Below the pieces are notes generated by a model that saw only the letters and a list, made by a program, of their open reading frames with translations, searched no databases and had not been told where the DNA came from. From positions 43,163,979 through 43,227,978 of the forward strand of contig JBCFYV010000024.1 in NCBI GenBank assembly GCA_039000515.1: a DNA stretch of 64,000 nt, read 5' to 3'. The DNA is from Timema cristinae. Its lineage: Eukaryota > Arthropoda > Insecta > Phasmatodea > Timematidae. The position numbers and the translations under genes are program-made. Each line of letters begins with the position of its first letter. The stretch's first letter is position 1. Positions 1 through 11,044 of the stretch are shown here, piece after piece.

Positions 1-140
1 CTCATTTGTCCTCAGGGGCTGAGTTGACCCTGTTAAAGACACATTGCGTCACAGAAAAATCTGAAAGCGCCGGGGATTGAACCTGGGACCCCTGGATCTG
101 TAGCCAGCTACTCCGACCACTAGGCCACAGAAGTGGTCAT
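1..140 (-). mobile_element. tRNA-derived SINE, head region
   Basis: Read on the minus strand, 140 to about 60 resembles a tRNA. An A-box-like TGGCCTAGTGG lies at 117-127 and a B-box-like GGTTCAATCC at 74-83, about 34 bp apart as in a tRNA gene. The sequence then runs into a non-tRNA body cut by the window edge. It is not a clean tRNA gene, since the acceptor ends are not paired. Its general plan matches the other SINE heads in the window but I could not place it firmly in one family. Confidence 0.6.
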
Positions 141-420
141 ACTGAATAAATATCACATTATTTGAATTACCGGTATTTCATTTTAGAAAACATTCTACCG
201 GTATTTGCTAATAGTGGATCTAAACTTGGTCCTTAGAGGTGCCTGTCACACGCTTAATGGTAGTGACATGATGAATGCGCGCACATTTCTTCGTCTTAGA
301 TATGTTATTTCGACACAAGTGTAGCATCATACAAGTTCTAGATTGTATCGCAACAACGTATGTCATGGCGTTGTAGCGTGCGAGCTAGTGATCCTGCAAC
401 GCACTTAAAGTCTGTTCAGC

Positions 421-518
421 GTAGGAATTGTTTTCTGAAAGGCCTTTTTCCCTACCAGAACTCTAATATATAGTAGGATATTGGTAGGAAAAAAGACCTT
501 TCAGAGAGTAATTCCTAC
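421..518. repeat. Imperfect hairpin, 37-bp arms
   Basis: Arms 421-457 and 482-518 are reverse complements with a few mismatches (for example GTAGGAATT against AATTCCTAC and CCTACCA against TGGTAGG). They are separated by a 24-bp loop. It could be the core of a small MITE; outer ends could not be fixed. Confidence 0.65.
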
Positions 519-724
519 CGTGAATGGAGTATACGTAATTTATACGCGCGTGTGTCCCCAGCCTAAAACCGCAGTGCCCTTCCTTAATCAAGCTGTTCTG
601 GTGATATCTGTGACTGCCCAGCCCTCTATCTATATTTTCACGAGTATCTAAGAAACTGTGACAAAGGATACACATGTTTTCTCCAGCTTTCACTAAAAGT
701 TGTATTCGATACCCGATACAAACC

Positions 725-962
725 TGCTTCAGTGACTGAATGATCTAAGCCACCACTCTCGTTTTAGACTAGCCTGATGAAGACCGGGAGATCGGGTTCG
801 ATTCTTGATTGGATTTACTGAGAGTGATTTTTTCCTAAATGGCTTCCCAATCTCCTTCCATGCAAACGCCGTTAACAATCTCTGAATTGCTTCCTTACTC
901 ATCCCTGCCCATTAGAGTGGTTAACATATTTGCGTATAATCTGAGCTGGTAGTAATAATAAT
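725..962 (+). mobile_element. SINE-A copy
   Basis: Begins GCTTCAGTGACTGAATG, continues with the family's GGGAGATCGGGTTCG B-box region and TTTTTTCCTAAATGG body, and ends with GCGTATAATCTGAGCTGGTAG followed by a short (TAA) run. Diverged but recognisable over its full length. The tail marks the + orientation. Confidence 0.7.
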
Positions 963-1074
963 CAAGGTTTCTCGGTTAAACTTGAACTCCAACAGCCTAT
1001 ATCAACGATAGCCAAGTGTATCCTTAGTCTGCCATAGACCCCTCAGTCACCATTATTGATTCATCAAGTTTTTT

Positions 1075-1325
1075 TATATTATTCATTTATTTGAGGTATT
1101 TAACGTGCACTATAGGAACCGCCTAATTATATCAGTACTCGACTTATAAAATAACTTAAATCTAGAACAGACAAACCATCCAGCCTATCAGCCGTTAACT
1201 CATCACTGTCAAAGTAGAAACTCACATTTCACCAATTATACATTTTTCAGCCATGCTGGGTGTCAAACCCGGGATCCTTATCTCAGAAGGTAGATTTTGA
1301 TATGATCTCGGACCTTTAAGTGTTA
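1075..1325 (-). mobile_element. SINE-D copy
   Basis: Aligns by eye with 3693-3945 through TATTTAACG, TTATATCAG, CTTAAATCTAGAA, CAGCCGTTAA, TTTCACCAAT and AACCCGGGATCC. The CCGGG-containing segment near 1268 resembles an inverted B box (GGTTTGACACC on the minus strand), so the head lies to the right. Confidence 0.65.
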
Positions 1326-2855
1326 AACCACTTTAAATTAGATCTTGAAGTTTTCCAAGCGTAGTAAGTAGTCTATTAAAAAAAAAGTTAATATACTCAG
1401 CAAACCCACACTGTAGTCACAAAACTTTCCCTCTGAAAGAAAACCGATTTTGAAACTAGACGTCCATTACCAGATATCACTCACGCCCCTAATTTGTGTG
1501 CGAGAGAGAAAGAAAGAAGTTCTGATTATTAGTGAGAGATCTTGTTCGCGAAGCAACAGTTATCCATCTAGCAGCATAATATCTCCGGCAATAAAAGCTA
1601 TTCAAGTGATGACTGTTCCTTTGCATGAATTGAACGGGTGGGGAAAAGGAGTGATAAAGGGTGGAAGGGGTGAGGTGGTGGGGGTTTCAAGATTTAAGGT
1701 CCATTACCTACAGACATAAAGGAAAAAAAAAGGAAGAAAAAATAAAGAGAGATGGATAGTCAAAAAGGGAAAATAATCCTCTCCCATCTTTTCTATGCAA
1801 TCTTCAAAGATGTTCCCATATATTATTAGGAAACATTAACTTTGGCATGCAAAGTATCTTCCTTATTTTTTTAAGTTAAAAAGCAAAGGGGTATGAAATC
1901 TTTCTCTTACTTGGTTTTTATTTGAAGTTTCACGCTACTACCAACAGATAGAGAGCGCTCCACCCCCTACCCCCATCCCCCACCTCTCACTAATGGAATT
2001 GCCTACAATTTACAGACTTATGTTTTTATAACCCCATTTCTTACGCCTCGTCGCCTAGCCCTTCCCCCATCCGAATGAAAGTATGGGAACTCTTACGAAC
2101 AAAAACAATTTGCATAAAAGTTGTGGGAAAAGATTTGTCCCGCATCGCGGGAAAAAAAAAATCGAAGGTTATAGCCAAAGGAGAAATGACTACCAGATGA
2201 ATTAGTTCATGGGAAACACTAATATTTTTACATCCTGCGTTGTTTTCCCCTTTGCGAGTTTTCCTTGGGGTGTGTGTGTGTGTTGAAATACGGTCGAATA
2301 TCGCAAGCTAATATCGGAGACGTGCATAATATATATCAATCGATGATAACATTTTTTGTGAGGGCGGAAATATTTTTTTGGATTATTTTGATAGTATCAC
2401 CACTCAGCGGAATAGTAGCTTCGTTAACTTCACCCACAAAACAAACAAGTCATGGGTAGGATATGTGACCTTCTTTCGACGAAAGCAAATGATTCGTGGT
2501 AGATTTATTGGAAGAAAAAGATTTTCGATAGAGAAAACAACTGAGAGGGAAAATTTTAGTGTAGAACTAGTTATTTTCCACGCTAATATCCTTCTGCATC
2601 ATTTCTAGAAAACAGATCTAATCAATAAGTACTGAAAGTTTCAAATAATTGGATACACGTTAGTTATATAAAAATATATAAAATACATCTTATTAAAAGA
2701 AATGTGTAATGTAATTGATTTGCCCCTGAAAAGTATGTGAAAGCATTGACAAGAATATCGTCCTAATTTTATAAACATATCTTATTTCATTTAAATTATG
2801 TAGTATATTAAATGGCGCCTAAAGCACTTCTTCTTCTAAGAAGGCAAAAGCCACT
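1326..2855. other. Stretch with no recognisable gene
   Basis: AT-rich with stop codons in all frames and a purine-rich, less AT-rich patch near 1620-1720 and a pyrimidine-rich one near 1960-2070. A few short open frames (up to about 89 codons) start at non-ATG codons and show no domain, so I do not call them. Confidence 0.6.
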
Positions 2856-2861
2856 GATCAG

Positions 2862-3112
2862 TGACGTCACGCACGTGACACCAGCCAAGTCAGTTTGACA
2901 ATATATATTTTTCAAATAATAACTTCCTCTTCTCGATGGTTCGAAGCGAGATTTTAAAATGTAACTTGAGTCATTTTCCGGCTCTAGAAGCTTCGAGTAA
3001 AACAGAGATGTTTTTGTCTTGTATTTTGTTTTTCTAAACTAAACCTTCTCGAAGCTTCCATGAGCAATGGATATATACAAGGGATGGTGCAACATAAAGG
3101 GAGTGTTCAGTT
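2862..3112 (+). promoter_or_regulatory. Heat-shock-type promoter candidate
   Basis: Elements seen in order: CRE TGACGTCA at 2862-2869; E-box CACGTG at 2872-2877; an imperfect heat-shock element TTCTCGATGGTTC at 2930-2942; a second around GAAGCTTC at 2987-2994 with weaker flanking units; a perfect three-unit element TTCTCGAAGCTTC at 3046-3058; a TATA box in TATATACAAG from 3072; and an initiator TCAGTT with its A at 3109, about 35 bp from the TATA. HSF binds alternating TTC/GAA units 5 bp apart, which is the pattern here. No ORF of note follows, so the transcript would be non-coding, spliced to a distant exon, or belong to an element. Function is inferred. Confidence 0.6.
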
Positions 3113-3690
3113 GGGAGTTGGTGTCCAGAACTCACTTGGCGTCTAGCAACACCTGTCCGCGCTAGCCCGCGTATAGTTCGACATGATCTATTTTCGCATT
3201 AATTAAACTGATTCAGCAATAAAAAACATGTCAAAATGAAAAGTGTATTAATCATAATTCTTCAATAGGCGCCCATCGCGGTAACGTAAATCCAGAACGT
3301 TACAAATGTTAGACAAATTAATTGCACTCTAAATGACTCAACCTTAATGCATTTTGTTTTGGTATTGACCTGAAGGCTATGTTCTTTATTTACGGAAAGC
3401 ATTTTCAAATCAGTGTTCCAGTGTGTGAGTACAGAATATCGAAAATTTACTTAAAAGTTAATAAACAATTACACAAATTATAATCACCTACCGTTAGAGC
3501 ATCCAATGACATAGGAGCAATGGGGTACTTTGACATATTGTATCAACCCAAATTTTGATTGATGGGTAGATAGCATCCTTTGAATCCACCTAAGCCATAA
3601 AATAAAATAATTACTACTTAATAGATTAAGGGTAAAGTATTTTACCGAGTTAATTCGTGTAAATTTTGTGTCAGATTATTTTATCATTTC
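3113..3690. other. Possible leader downstream of the promoter; no ORF
   Basis: The first 60 bp after the putative start are less AT-rich than the surroundings (to about 3178). The rest is AT-rich and carries stops in every frame. No coding exon recognised. Confidence 0.4.
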
Positions 3691-3692
3691 AT

Positions 3693-3945
3693 TTTAATTT
3701 ATTTAAGGTATTTAACGAGCATTTTCCGAACTGACTGATTATATCAGCACACGACTTTAAACAACTTAAATCTAGAATAGACTCAACATCCAGCTCTCAG
3801 CCGTTAAATCATCATTGTGGAAGGGAAAATCCAGATTTCACCAATGATAAATTTTTCGATCTTTCCAGGAATCAATCCCGGGAACCTAAGTTGTGTAACA
3901 AAACATGCTACTGGCTTAGCTATGGTCTTGGACTTCAGTTATTTT
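3693..3945 (-). mobile_element. SINE-D copy
   Basis: Collinear with 1075-1325: TATTTAACGAGCATT, TTATATCAGCACACGACTT, CTTAAATCTAGAATAGAC, CAGCCGTTAA, TTTCACCAATGATAAATTTTT and AATCCCGGGAACCT. The inverted B-box-like GAATCAATCCCGG lies near 3868. Confidence 0.7.
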
Positions 3946-4499
3946 TAATGTTTAAGATAAACTTTATTCTAAGTATGAGGTAGTTCCTCTAACAGCCATA
4001 AAAATCATTTCCGAATAACTTAGAAAGACACAATGTCACTAAATTTGAAGACTGCCATTTATCACAGAGTTTGGAAAATCGCCCATACAATCAAATGTTC
4101 CCACTCTAACCCCTCCTCCGCCAATCTAAAAACAACCCTATGCCTATAAGAGCTTCTGATTCAAATCCTGACTGGATACTTCAATTGGTGGTACTTTTCA
4201 TCAAGAGCTAAATTTCCGGTTTTAGTTTCCTTGCGGATCCGGAAAGAAATACTTTAAAATTAGGTTTGTTCACCCTTAATGAGATGGTAAACCGACGGTA
4301 TGAAATATGATTCTGGTTATTGTCATAAAACTGCTTTAGAATAAGTACACAATGAAATAAACTTTAGCGAAAGCATGTTAAAAACAGTTTCATATTGATT
4401 CCCTTCACAAATATATCTCTTCATTTTTACAAGTGATGTAAAGTGACGTTAATAATTGTTAAAGTCAAATTTCATAGAAAGAGGCTGTTAAAAATATCG

Positions 4500-4655
4500 A
4501 AACGATATTTATTGCTGCTCACATTGATAACATTTTAATATGCTGCTATTTTACACATAGTGATGAAATCCATCAAAAACGAAAGCTGTAGATAAAATTA
4601 CTTGACGTATAGATACGTTAAAATAGATCTAGAAATTTGTCTATATAACATAAGG
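4500..4655 (+). mobile_element. MITE-E, partial and diverged
   Basis: Shares ACATTGATAACATTTTA, TGCTATTTTACA and the right-half signature GCTGTAGATAAAATTACTTGACGTA...TTAAAAT with the clearer copies at 17513-17712 and 29308-29502. The ends are not preserved. Confidence 0.55.
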
Positions 4656-4768
4656 TTCTTTATATGAAAATTGGATGGTATTTGCGATGTGGACGGTTAC
4701 AGAGCTAATGGTTTTAAAGAAATAAATCAACTGACATAATTCAATGTTACTGTGTACCAAGCTACTCA

Positions 4769-4935
4769 TTATCATCATCATCATCATCAACTGTTTCCAG
4801 CCAGTGGATGGATCAGTTTAGTAAAATGCCTCAATCTTCCCCCACGCTTCCTCCTTTAATTGCTTCAATTCTTCTCTCACTTGCATACTTTCTGTTATCT
4901 GCTCCTCACATATCTTTCTTGGTCTCCCCTTCAGT
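4769..4935 (-). mobile_element. Possible LINE 3' relic with (ATG)n tail
   Basis: On the + strand an (ATC)n run (4771-4789) is followed by sequence to about 4935. Read on the minus strand this resembles the degenerate C-terminal end of a non-LTR reverse transcriptase ORF (a GRPRK-like start near 4925) ending in (ATG)n. Frame is broken and the match is from memory of the family pattern only. Confidence 0.3.
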
Positions 4936-5598
4936 ATTTAAAAACAATATACTAGATGGCACTAATATATATTACTATTTTATGCCATGTCCAGTTCAGC
5001 AAGCTGTGACCGAGAATCCGAACTAGGAGATCAAAGTTCGATATTCAAAACAAGTTCGAGAATGTCAAGCTCTACTTCCTTGCATCATGGTTTCGATACC
5101 ATCCTAATGCAGACGTGGTCAAAACTCTCGTCCGGAACGTTCTCATGGTAGTGTAAAATTTAGTGCGCGATGTTGGTAGCCCGTGTAATGCGATAGTGTA
5201 TTGTTTGGCTTGCACATGGTAATGCTGTGTGTTCCGACAGTTAGTCGTGTAATGCAATATCACTGGACATTGTTGCTGTGTTGTTTGTGATTGGATATGT
5301 TCGCCCTCCATCCCTCACCCAGCATCCCTCTAACAAAGACCCCCCTGCCCCCTTCCACCCCTCTTCGCAGTCTGCCAGCCTGGTCCCGTGAAATGAACAC
5401 CAGAGCAACTAACTATACAGCGTGACATCGGAAACAAGGATATCCACAGCGATATATTCTAGACTAAAGTTGAGAAAATACTCAGGTTGGAAGAACAGTT
5501 TAGAAAATTCAGACATATGTTTACTTGGTGGCAAACATTGATAACATTTTACTATATTATTTGTGCTATTTTATAGGTAATAGTCATATCTATCATCC

Positions 5599-5819
5599 GC
5601 TTCAGTGGCCGAATGGTCTAAGGCGTCACTCTCATGCTAGATTGGCCTGTTGATGATGGAGATATCAGGGTTTGAATCATAGTTGGGTCTACTGAGGGTG
5701 TTTTTTCCTGAACGGTTTCCCATTCTACTTCCACGCAAGTGTGGGAAGATAACCTCTAAAATTTCTCCTCCCCATTTGAGTAATTTATCAAATATGCGTA
5801 TAACCTGAACTGGTAGGCA
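5599..5819 (+). mobile_element. SINE-A copy
   Basis: Clear head GCTTCAGTGGCCGAATGG, then TCTAAGGCGTCACTCTC, a B-box-like GGTTTGAATC, body TTTTTTCCTGAACGGTTTCC and tail GCGTATAACCTGAACTGGTAG. It is inserted in MITE-E and directly abuts a SINE-B at its 3' end. Confidence 0.8.
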
Positions 5820-5960
5820 CATGGTATGGTGGTAAGAGCACCTGGCTGCTGACTCAGAAGTCTCGGGCTAGATTCCCGGCTGGTACCAGGGGATATTTTT
5901 GAAAGAAGTATAATTTCCAGGGTTACCAGGGTTAGGTTAATTAGGCTTAGGACCCACTTC
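5820..5960 (+). mobile_element. SINE-B copy
   Basis: tRNA-like head with TGGTGGTAAGAGCACCTGG (A-box region) and GGGCTAGATTCCCGG (B-box region). The body is CCAGGGTTAGGTTAATTAGGCTTAGG, shared with copies at 9930, 13810 and, inverted, 27595. Confidence 0.7.
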
Positions 5961-5964
5961 AATG

Positions 5965-6112
5965 AATACATGGTCAAAGACGCTACTCTCGCAATAGTCT
6001 AAACTGCCGAAGACAGAGAGATTTCCAAAAACTGAACTACATATATTATTATTTCTACTACTATTATTATTACCTAGCTAGGTAATAAGACCGGGTGATA
6101 AAAACATAGTAA
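5965..6112 (+). mobile_element. SINE-A fragments
   Basis: CATGGTCAAAGACGCTACTC through CTGCCGAAGACAGAGAG matches the SINE-A 5' half. GGTAATAAGACCGGGTGATAAAAA near 6080-6108 matches its tail. The middle is missing, so this is an internally deleted copy. Confidence 0.55.
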
Positions 6113-6324
6113 TTAAACAAAAATATATATCAGAAGTGACAGCTGCGGATAACATGACTTGATGTATGAATATATTAAAATTGCTTTAACAAGTCTAGAA
6201 ACTACCAGACAATGCTATTCCTACCAAAGTCAAGGTACATATTAATTCATGCTTGCGATGGGTACAGTTCAATTTTCGTATAAATACCCTTATTTTACAG
6301 ATAGAAAAATGACTAGCTCTACTT

Positions 6325-6450
6325 TCACGTATGCATACGTCAAGTCAATGTGATATGCAGCTGTCACTTTTGATATATATTATCAATACTTATAAAATAA
6401 CACTAATAATTAATAAGTCAGCAAATTGTTATCAATGCTAAGAGCAAACA
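6325..6450 (-). mobile_element. MITE-E right half, inverted
   Basis: ACGTCAAGTCAATGTGATAT, then GCAGCTGTCACTTTTGATA and TTGTTATCAATG are the reverse complement of the family's signature. It faces the + strand copy ending at 6226, giving a head-to-head pair about 100 bp apart. Confidence 0.6.
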
Positions 6451-6534
6451 AAATAATATATGTTTGTGTTTTCTAAAAGACTTTCCCTTAGAAAATTGGA
6501 CGATAGAATATATTTTCTTACAAGGCGAGTCGCG

Positions 6535-6705
6535 ACACTATTCTGCAGTAAATTTTCTGGTGAGGGTAATGTTGGGGTTCGAATTCCATGAGGATCTATT
6601 GAGGACGTTATTTCCTAAAGGGTTTTAACTCCACGCAAATGATGGCACATTTTTATAAATCTCCCTTCCTACTCTTTAGAATAGTTGTGTAAAATAACAG
6701 AAATT
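6535..6705 (+). mobile_element. SINE-A copy, truncated
   Basis: GGGGTTCGAATTCC, GGATCTATTGAGGACGTTAT, TTCCTAAAGGGTTTTAACTC and CACGCAAATG follow the SINE-A body order. The head is decayed and the usual tail is not visible. Confidence 0.55.
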
Positions 6706-7245
6706 CCTGAAATATAAGAAAGATATGGTGCAAAAAAAAACAACAAAAAATATTGAATATTTGGCCTATTTGGGTGTGCTGTTAGATATAAAGCTAACTT
6801 TGTGAAAATAATATTTAATATACACTATTATATATACATAATTAAATTCCATATAAAACATAATATGATCAAAAATAGTAAATAATGCATATAATCGATG
6901 TAGTTAAGAAAATAGTTGCCAAACTACAACGATAGCTACTTTCAAAACCGAGCTGGTTTTAGCCCGAGGAGCCCCTAGCGGACGGTTCGAGAACTGAGAG
7001 TTGACGGATAGTGGCGCTACACAAGTCGGCGATTTGTAACCAGCACTCCGGAGATATGACATTGAAACAATCGCAACTTCCCACTAATATGTGATCAACC
7101 AATAGTACTACAACTCTATAAACACAAACTTGGCGGGTATATTAGTTTTAAATATATTATGAAAGAAACATTAATATATACATTAATCCATTTTTAGTGG
7201 AACAAAAATTAAATAGTCAAATGTTTAATCTTAAGAGCATGGCAG

Positions 7246-7495
7246 TTAAGGTGGTAGTGCAAGGAACGTGAGAAAAGGCCAGTTCTTTTGCAGTTTTTAT
7301 AACAAAACTTTTTTGTTTTAGGTCAAAATTAATCAAACAATTCTAAAGTAGAAAAATATAATTTAATTTTCTTCCCATGGTGATATAAACATTTTTGAAT
7401 ATCTGTCATGAGAATAACGAATTAGATCAGACACTTTTTAAATGGCGATAAAAAAAAGATGTAATTAAACTCTAGGACACCCTCGACAGATTTCA
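7246..7495 (+). repeat. Repeat-F copy
   Basis: Collinear with 63765-64000 over about 240 bp: GGTGGTAGTGCAAGGAACG, GAGAAAAG, a CAGTTTTTATA block, TTTTCTTC, TGAATATCTGTCATGAG, AACTTTTTAAA-like sequence and CTAGGACACCCT. A third partial copy is at 43095. Class unknown; probably a non-autonomous DNA element. Confidence 0.55.
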
Positions 7496-8149
7496 CCTCA
7501 TTAGACTCGTGCACCCAAATGGGGCCCTCAGGAACCTCTGAACTAAGCATATTATCTACTGGAGCATTATTATATTTATTCCAACCAAAGTTTTCTTTAA
7601 TATACAAACTGAAAACATACTGGCCTTAATTTGTTATGCTTTCCATCCCACCTTAACACAATGTATTAAAATAAAACAAATTTACTAAACAAGAAAGAAA
7701 AAATGTTAGTATTCAAGTTAAAATGTTAATGAAAATTAAAAAAAAACTAAATAAATTAAATGAACAAATCTATTTTTAAATAAGAAATCTGTTATAAATT
7801 GTTAAAATGCAAGGGCATAAATTTAAGTTTAAGTCGAAACGAAATGAAATAAAATTGAAAACTTTAGTGATGATGAAACATGTGCATTCATTCCTTATCT
7901 GAGAGGATCCCACTATTATCCTTACCAGAGTGTTGACCCTTTTTTTTAATCTATGGGACTTGTTGGTAGAATTACCTCCTGAATATGGACACGTGCTGTA
8001 TCATTCTGTGGGAGTTGACCATTCGCTCTCTCTCTTGCACTTTTATTAAACTGGCTTGTTTTTCCTGTTTGGTAGTTTAGCTATCTTGGGTTGAACAAGA
8101 AGCTCTCACTAATATGTTGCCTAACAAATATACAAGCAAACTCGCTACG

Positions 8150-8350
8150 GTGTCCACATGGTCTAATATACTTGATTGACGATGAAGGGGAGATCCAAGT
8201 TCGAATCCCGGTCGAGTGTACTGAGGGGGATTTTTCCTAAATATTTTCCCATTTTCTCTCTATGTGAACGCAGTTACACTTCCTCTAAATCCACTATTCG
8301 TAATCTCTAACTCGTCAGCGTAATTGGTACATATGAGAATAGCCCAAATA
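8150..8350 (+). mobile_element. SINE-A copy, diverged
   Basis: GTGTCCACATGGTCTAA, GATGAAGGGGAGATC, GTTCGAATCCCGGTCGAGTG, TTTTTCCTAAAT and CACTTCCTCTAAATCC follow SINE-A in order. The terminal tail is only partly kept. Confidence 0.65.
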
Positions 8351-8515
8351 GTTAGTAGACGCAGTGTTAAAAACATCCGTACAAGTAGATTCAACTTTAG
8401 GATGGAACTGGCCAGGCATTGATAAGTGTGATCCTGACGTCACATTTTATACAGGAGGTGATCTCAGAGAAGGTTTTTAGGCAATTTAGCGTGAGTTAAA
8501 AGGAAACTTTTATTT

Positions 8516-8528
8516 CCCCCCCCCCCCC
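8516..8528. repeat. Poly(C) tract
   Basis: Uninterrupted run of 13 C. Similar runs occur at 25607, 31969 and 38347. Confidence 0.9.
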
Positions 8529-8529
8529 A

Positions 8530-9925
8530 TCTTGGAAGTTGGGATCTGTAAAATGAGCCATTTTCCATTATCCTACGACTTGCCAAAGACCCACAATTTA
8601 TCTTTACGGAATTCCATGGACCGATTTGAATAGAATACAAAATAATATGATTATCTTTAAATTATTTAAATCAATTTTAAATATACTTTGATAAAATCTT
8701 ACTTCATTAAATTGTGTATATAATAATATTTTATTGTAATCAAATTTAAATCAAATTTATATCCTGAAAAATGTAGATTTAAGTAGTGTCAACTTATAAT
8801 GTAAAAATAATATATTTCTATTTCTACTAGCGTTAGTTAATATTACGTATTCACAGAAAATATCCATCCATAGTCAATTTGTTAACAAAACTAATGTCAT
8901 CAATCGCACTTGAGCAAATAAAAATTACAAGCTATAAGCTTGTTGACCGCTTAAAAGTTTGATTTGGGTGAAATTGAATAATACTAGGGAAAAATATAAT
9001 TATGTGTGATACTAAATTTTTTATTTTCAAATCTAGTACAGATCTTGGTTTATCAATTCGCTATAAAATCTGAATCAAATTTCAAGCTTTTTGGGGAGCG
9101 AGAGGGGTGAGGGGGAATCGAATCAATCAGAATAGATGTGTAAGGTAATTTAGATTCTTGTTCAGACACGAAATTTCCAAGTAGGTTTACTTTACAGTAA
9201 TGACACCTGAGTAAACAAAAACTTTCTTCCTCTATTCTTTAACGTTGATCACGCTAACATAGGAAAAGGGTTTTTCGGGGTAAGTGAACCAAGAGTCAAA
9301 AATCCACATGGACGTCCGTAGACAGGGAGGGATTTTCAACCTTCCCCCCTTCCCCCATAGTTTTCTTGTGTAGTAGCCGCGAGGGTTTGTGGGAGGGTGG
9401 GGATCGGGGGGTGGATTCTCAGTGCGTAGTCATAGAGAGGGATCCAAAGTCAATATTTGTATCAGTAGGGTGTTGGGGGAGGGGGGGTTTGAGGTGGGTA
9501 TGAGAGAATATTTCACATCTCCGTCAGCAAATATTAGCATTCTACAGCTTGGACTGCACTGGGCCTAGGATAGCAGGGATGGTAAGGGGGTGCGGGGATA
9601 TATCCTCAGGATCCGGCTTCATCCCTGGACAAACTGGCGGGTACCGATAGCACGGGTTCACTTTAGCCTTGCAACCCTCTAGATTGCTATCACAAACCTT
9701 TCCTCATCTTTTTTCTTTCTAAACACTTTTTTTTTGGTAGTATCAGAGTCTATATTAGGTTTTTCTTAAAACTAAAACATTATGAACTAATAAAAGAGTT
9801 TGTCAGTTACTTAGCAAGGTGTGTTATACCTGGTCCTCCATGCAAAGGTCCATATTCGCGGCTCGCTTACAACACTTAATTTGCATCGACCGAAGTCCAT
9901 CCATGAACTTAGCCATGGCGCTAAA
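8530..9925. other. Stretch with no recognisable gene
   Basis: AT-rich to about 9060, then an unusually G-rich, pyrimidine-strand-biased patch (about 9080-9660) with several GGGGG runs, then AT-rich again. No ORF with a recognisable product. Confidence 0.6.
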
Positions 9926-9929
9926 AACT

Positions 9930-10130
9930 AGTCCAACCAATCTCTTGGAAGCCTTGGATGCTGACCTAGAGTTTCCAGGTTAGATTCCCAGCTGATATAG
10001 GGTTGTTTTTCCTCGTAAGTGGAATAACTCTCATGGTCACTAGGGTTTAATCAAATAGGCTTAAGGTAGGTTAAGATCTTCACTGGCTTCACACCGTCGT
10101 AGTCACTATCATCATATCCTCAACTCGTCG
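9930..10130 (+). mobile_element. SINE-B copy, diverged
   Basis: GTTTCCAGGTTAGATTCCCAG (B-box region), TTTTTCCTCGTAAGTGGAAT, CTAGGGTTTAATCAAATAGG and CTTAAGGTAGG follow SINE-B. It ends in an ATC-rich tail near 10110-10120. Confidence 0.6.
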
Positions 10131-10480
10131 GCTCATGGATATAGCATCCAAGAAATATTAGTATGTTCGGCCGTCCCCAGGGTAACGGTACATTAGTATT
10201 GGATAGTGTTTCTTCAAACTAAGCTACAGAATGAAGTATCACATGCACGCTATTTATTATTGTTGTTAATATTATCATCATCAACATCAAACCCTAAGTC
10301 CAAAACATAATTACTTAGCTATACGTGACTTTAACTGCAGAAATACTGAGACTTGACTCGAACTGTGACCAAAACTCTAAAAGCTCGAGAGAATTCTTGG
10401 CTTCAATATTTACACCCAAGAGGAGTCTGCTTCTACTTTTTTTATTATGTCCTCAGACCACTTAGAAAAGTAACCAGGTC

Positions 10481-11044
10481 TGGGGATGTGGTATTGAAAG
10501 AAAAGTATCGATACTGTACTAATTAAAAGTATCAGAAGAAAAATATCTATACCATCCTTCTAGTATCAAAAGAAAAGTATCATTATTAAAATTTTAATTT
10601 GTAAAAAAAAGTTTTATCTAGTGATAATAATTTAAACTTTTACATCATATTGTATTTTTAATATTTATTTAAACAATGAAAATTATATTGATTTAACCAT
10701 AATATATACATAGTCCATCGCTTCTATATTATGTGTTGGAACTTGGAAAATGTGAGAGATAATATTCTATGATGGCTATTATAAAAGGTTTTACCATACT
10801 AGCTAGAGTTCTTCTTACTTGTCTTACAGGAAATGAGTGAGAATTGAGAAATAATCTAATTTATTCTTCCTCCACAGTAGAAACTAGTAAACATTTAATC
10901 TCAGCATGAGTGAAGATAGCAAAAAGTTGTTTCTTTCGATACCAATCCGATATCATGGGAAAAAATTCAAGATACTAAAAAAATACCAGTATCGAAAGGA
11001 AAATATCAATATTAGTAAAGTATCGATACTTTTCTCATATCCTA
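10481..11044. mobile_element. hAT-like MITE
   Basis: Terminal inverted repeats share AAAAGTATCGATACT: the left end is TGGGGATGTGGTATTG then this core, and the right end is the core then TTCTCATATCCTAA. The 9-bp word AACCAGGTC immediately flanks both sides (10472-10480 and 11044-11052), consistent with the 8-bp target duplication of the hAT superfamily. Interior is AT-rich with more copies of GTATC...AAAAGTATC near both ends. There is no transposase ORF, so it would be non-autonomous. Merlin-type elements (8-9 bp duplications) are an alternative. Confidence 0.7.

Larger units (their letters stand above)
5487..6226 (+). mobile_element. MITE-E split by nested SINE insertions
   Basis: The left half (5487-5594) begins with GGAAGAACAGT and reaches TTATAGGTAAT. 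The right half (about 6115-6226) resumes at TATCAGAAGTGACAGCTG and ends CTATTCCTACCAAA. Between them lie a SINE-A, a SINE-B and a SINE-A fragment. Near-identical short sequences flank the insert (ATATCTATCA before, ATATATATCA after), as expected of a target-site duplication. The uninterrupted copies at 17513 and 29308 show that the two halves belong together. Confidence 0.7.

Noticed and set aside
66..136. Candidate functional tRNA gene
   Set aside because: A and B boxes are present but the acceptor stem does not pair and a SINE body follows; the same applies to the other tRNA-like heads in the window.
4741..4800. (ATC)n run as a possible CRISPR or short tandem regulatory array
   Set aside because: A simple trinucleotide run next to a LINE-like relic; no spaced repeats occur.
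5072..5311. 79-codon minus-strand frame
   Set aside because: No domain or signal; the region reads like an unassigned repeat on composition and repeated GTGTAATGC words.
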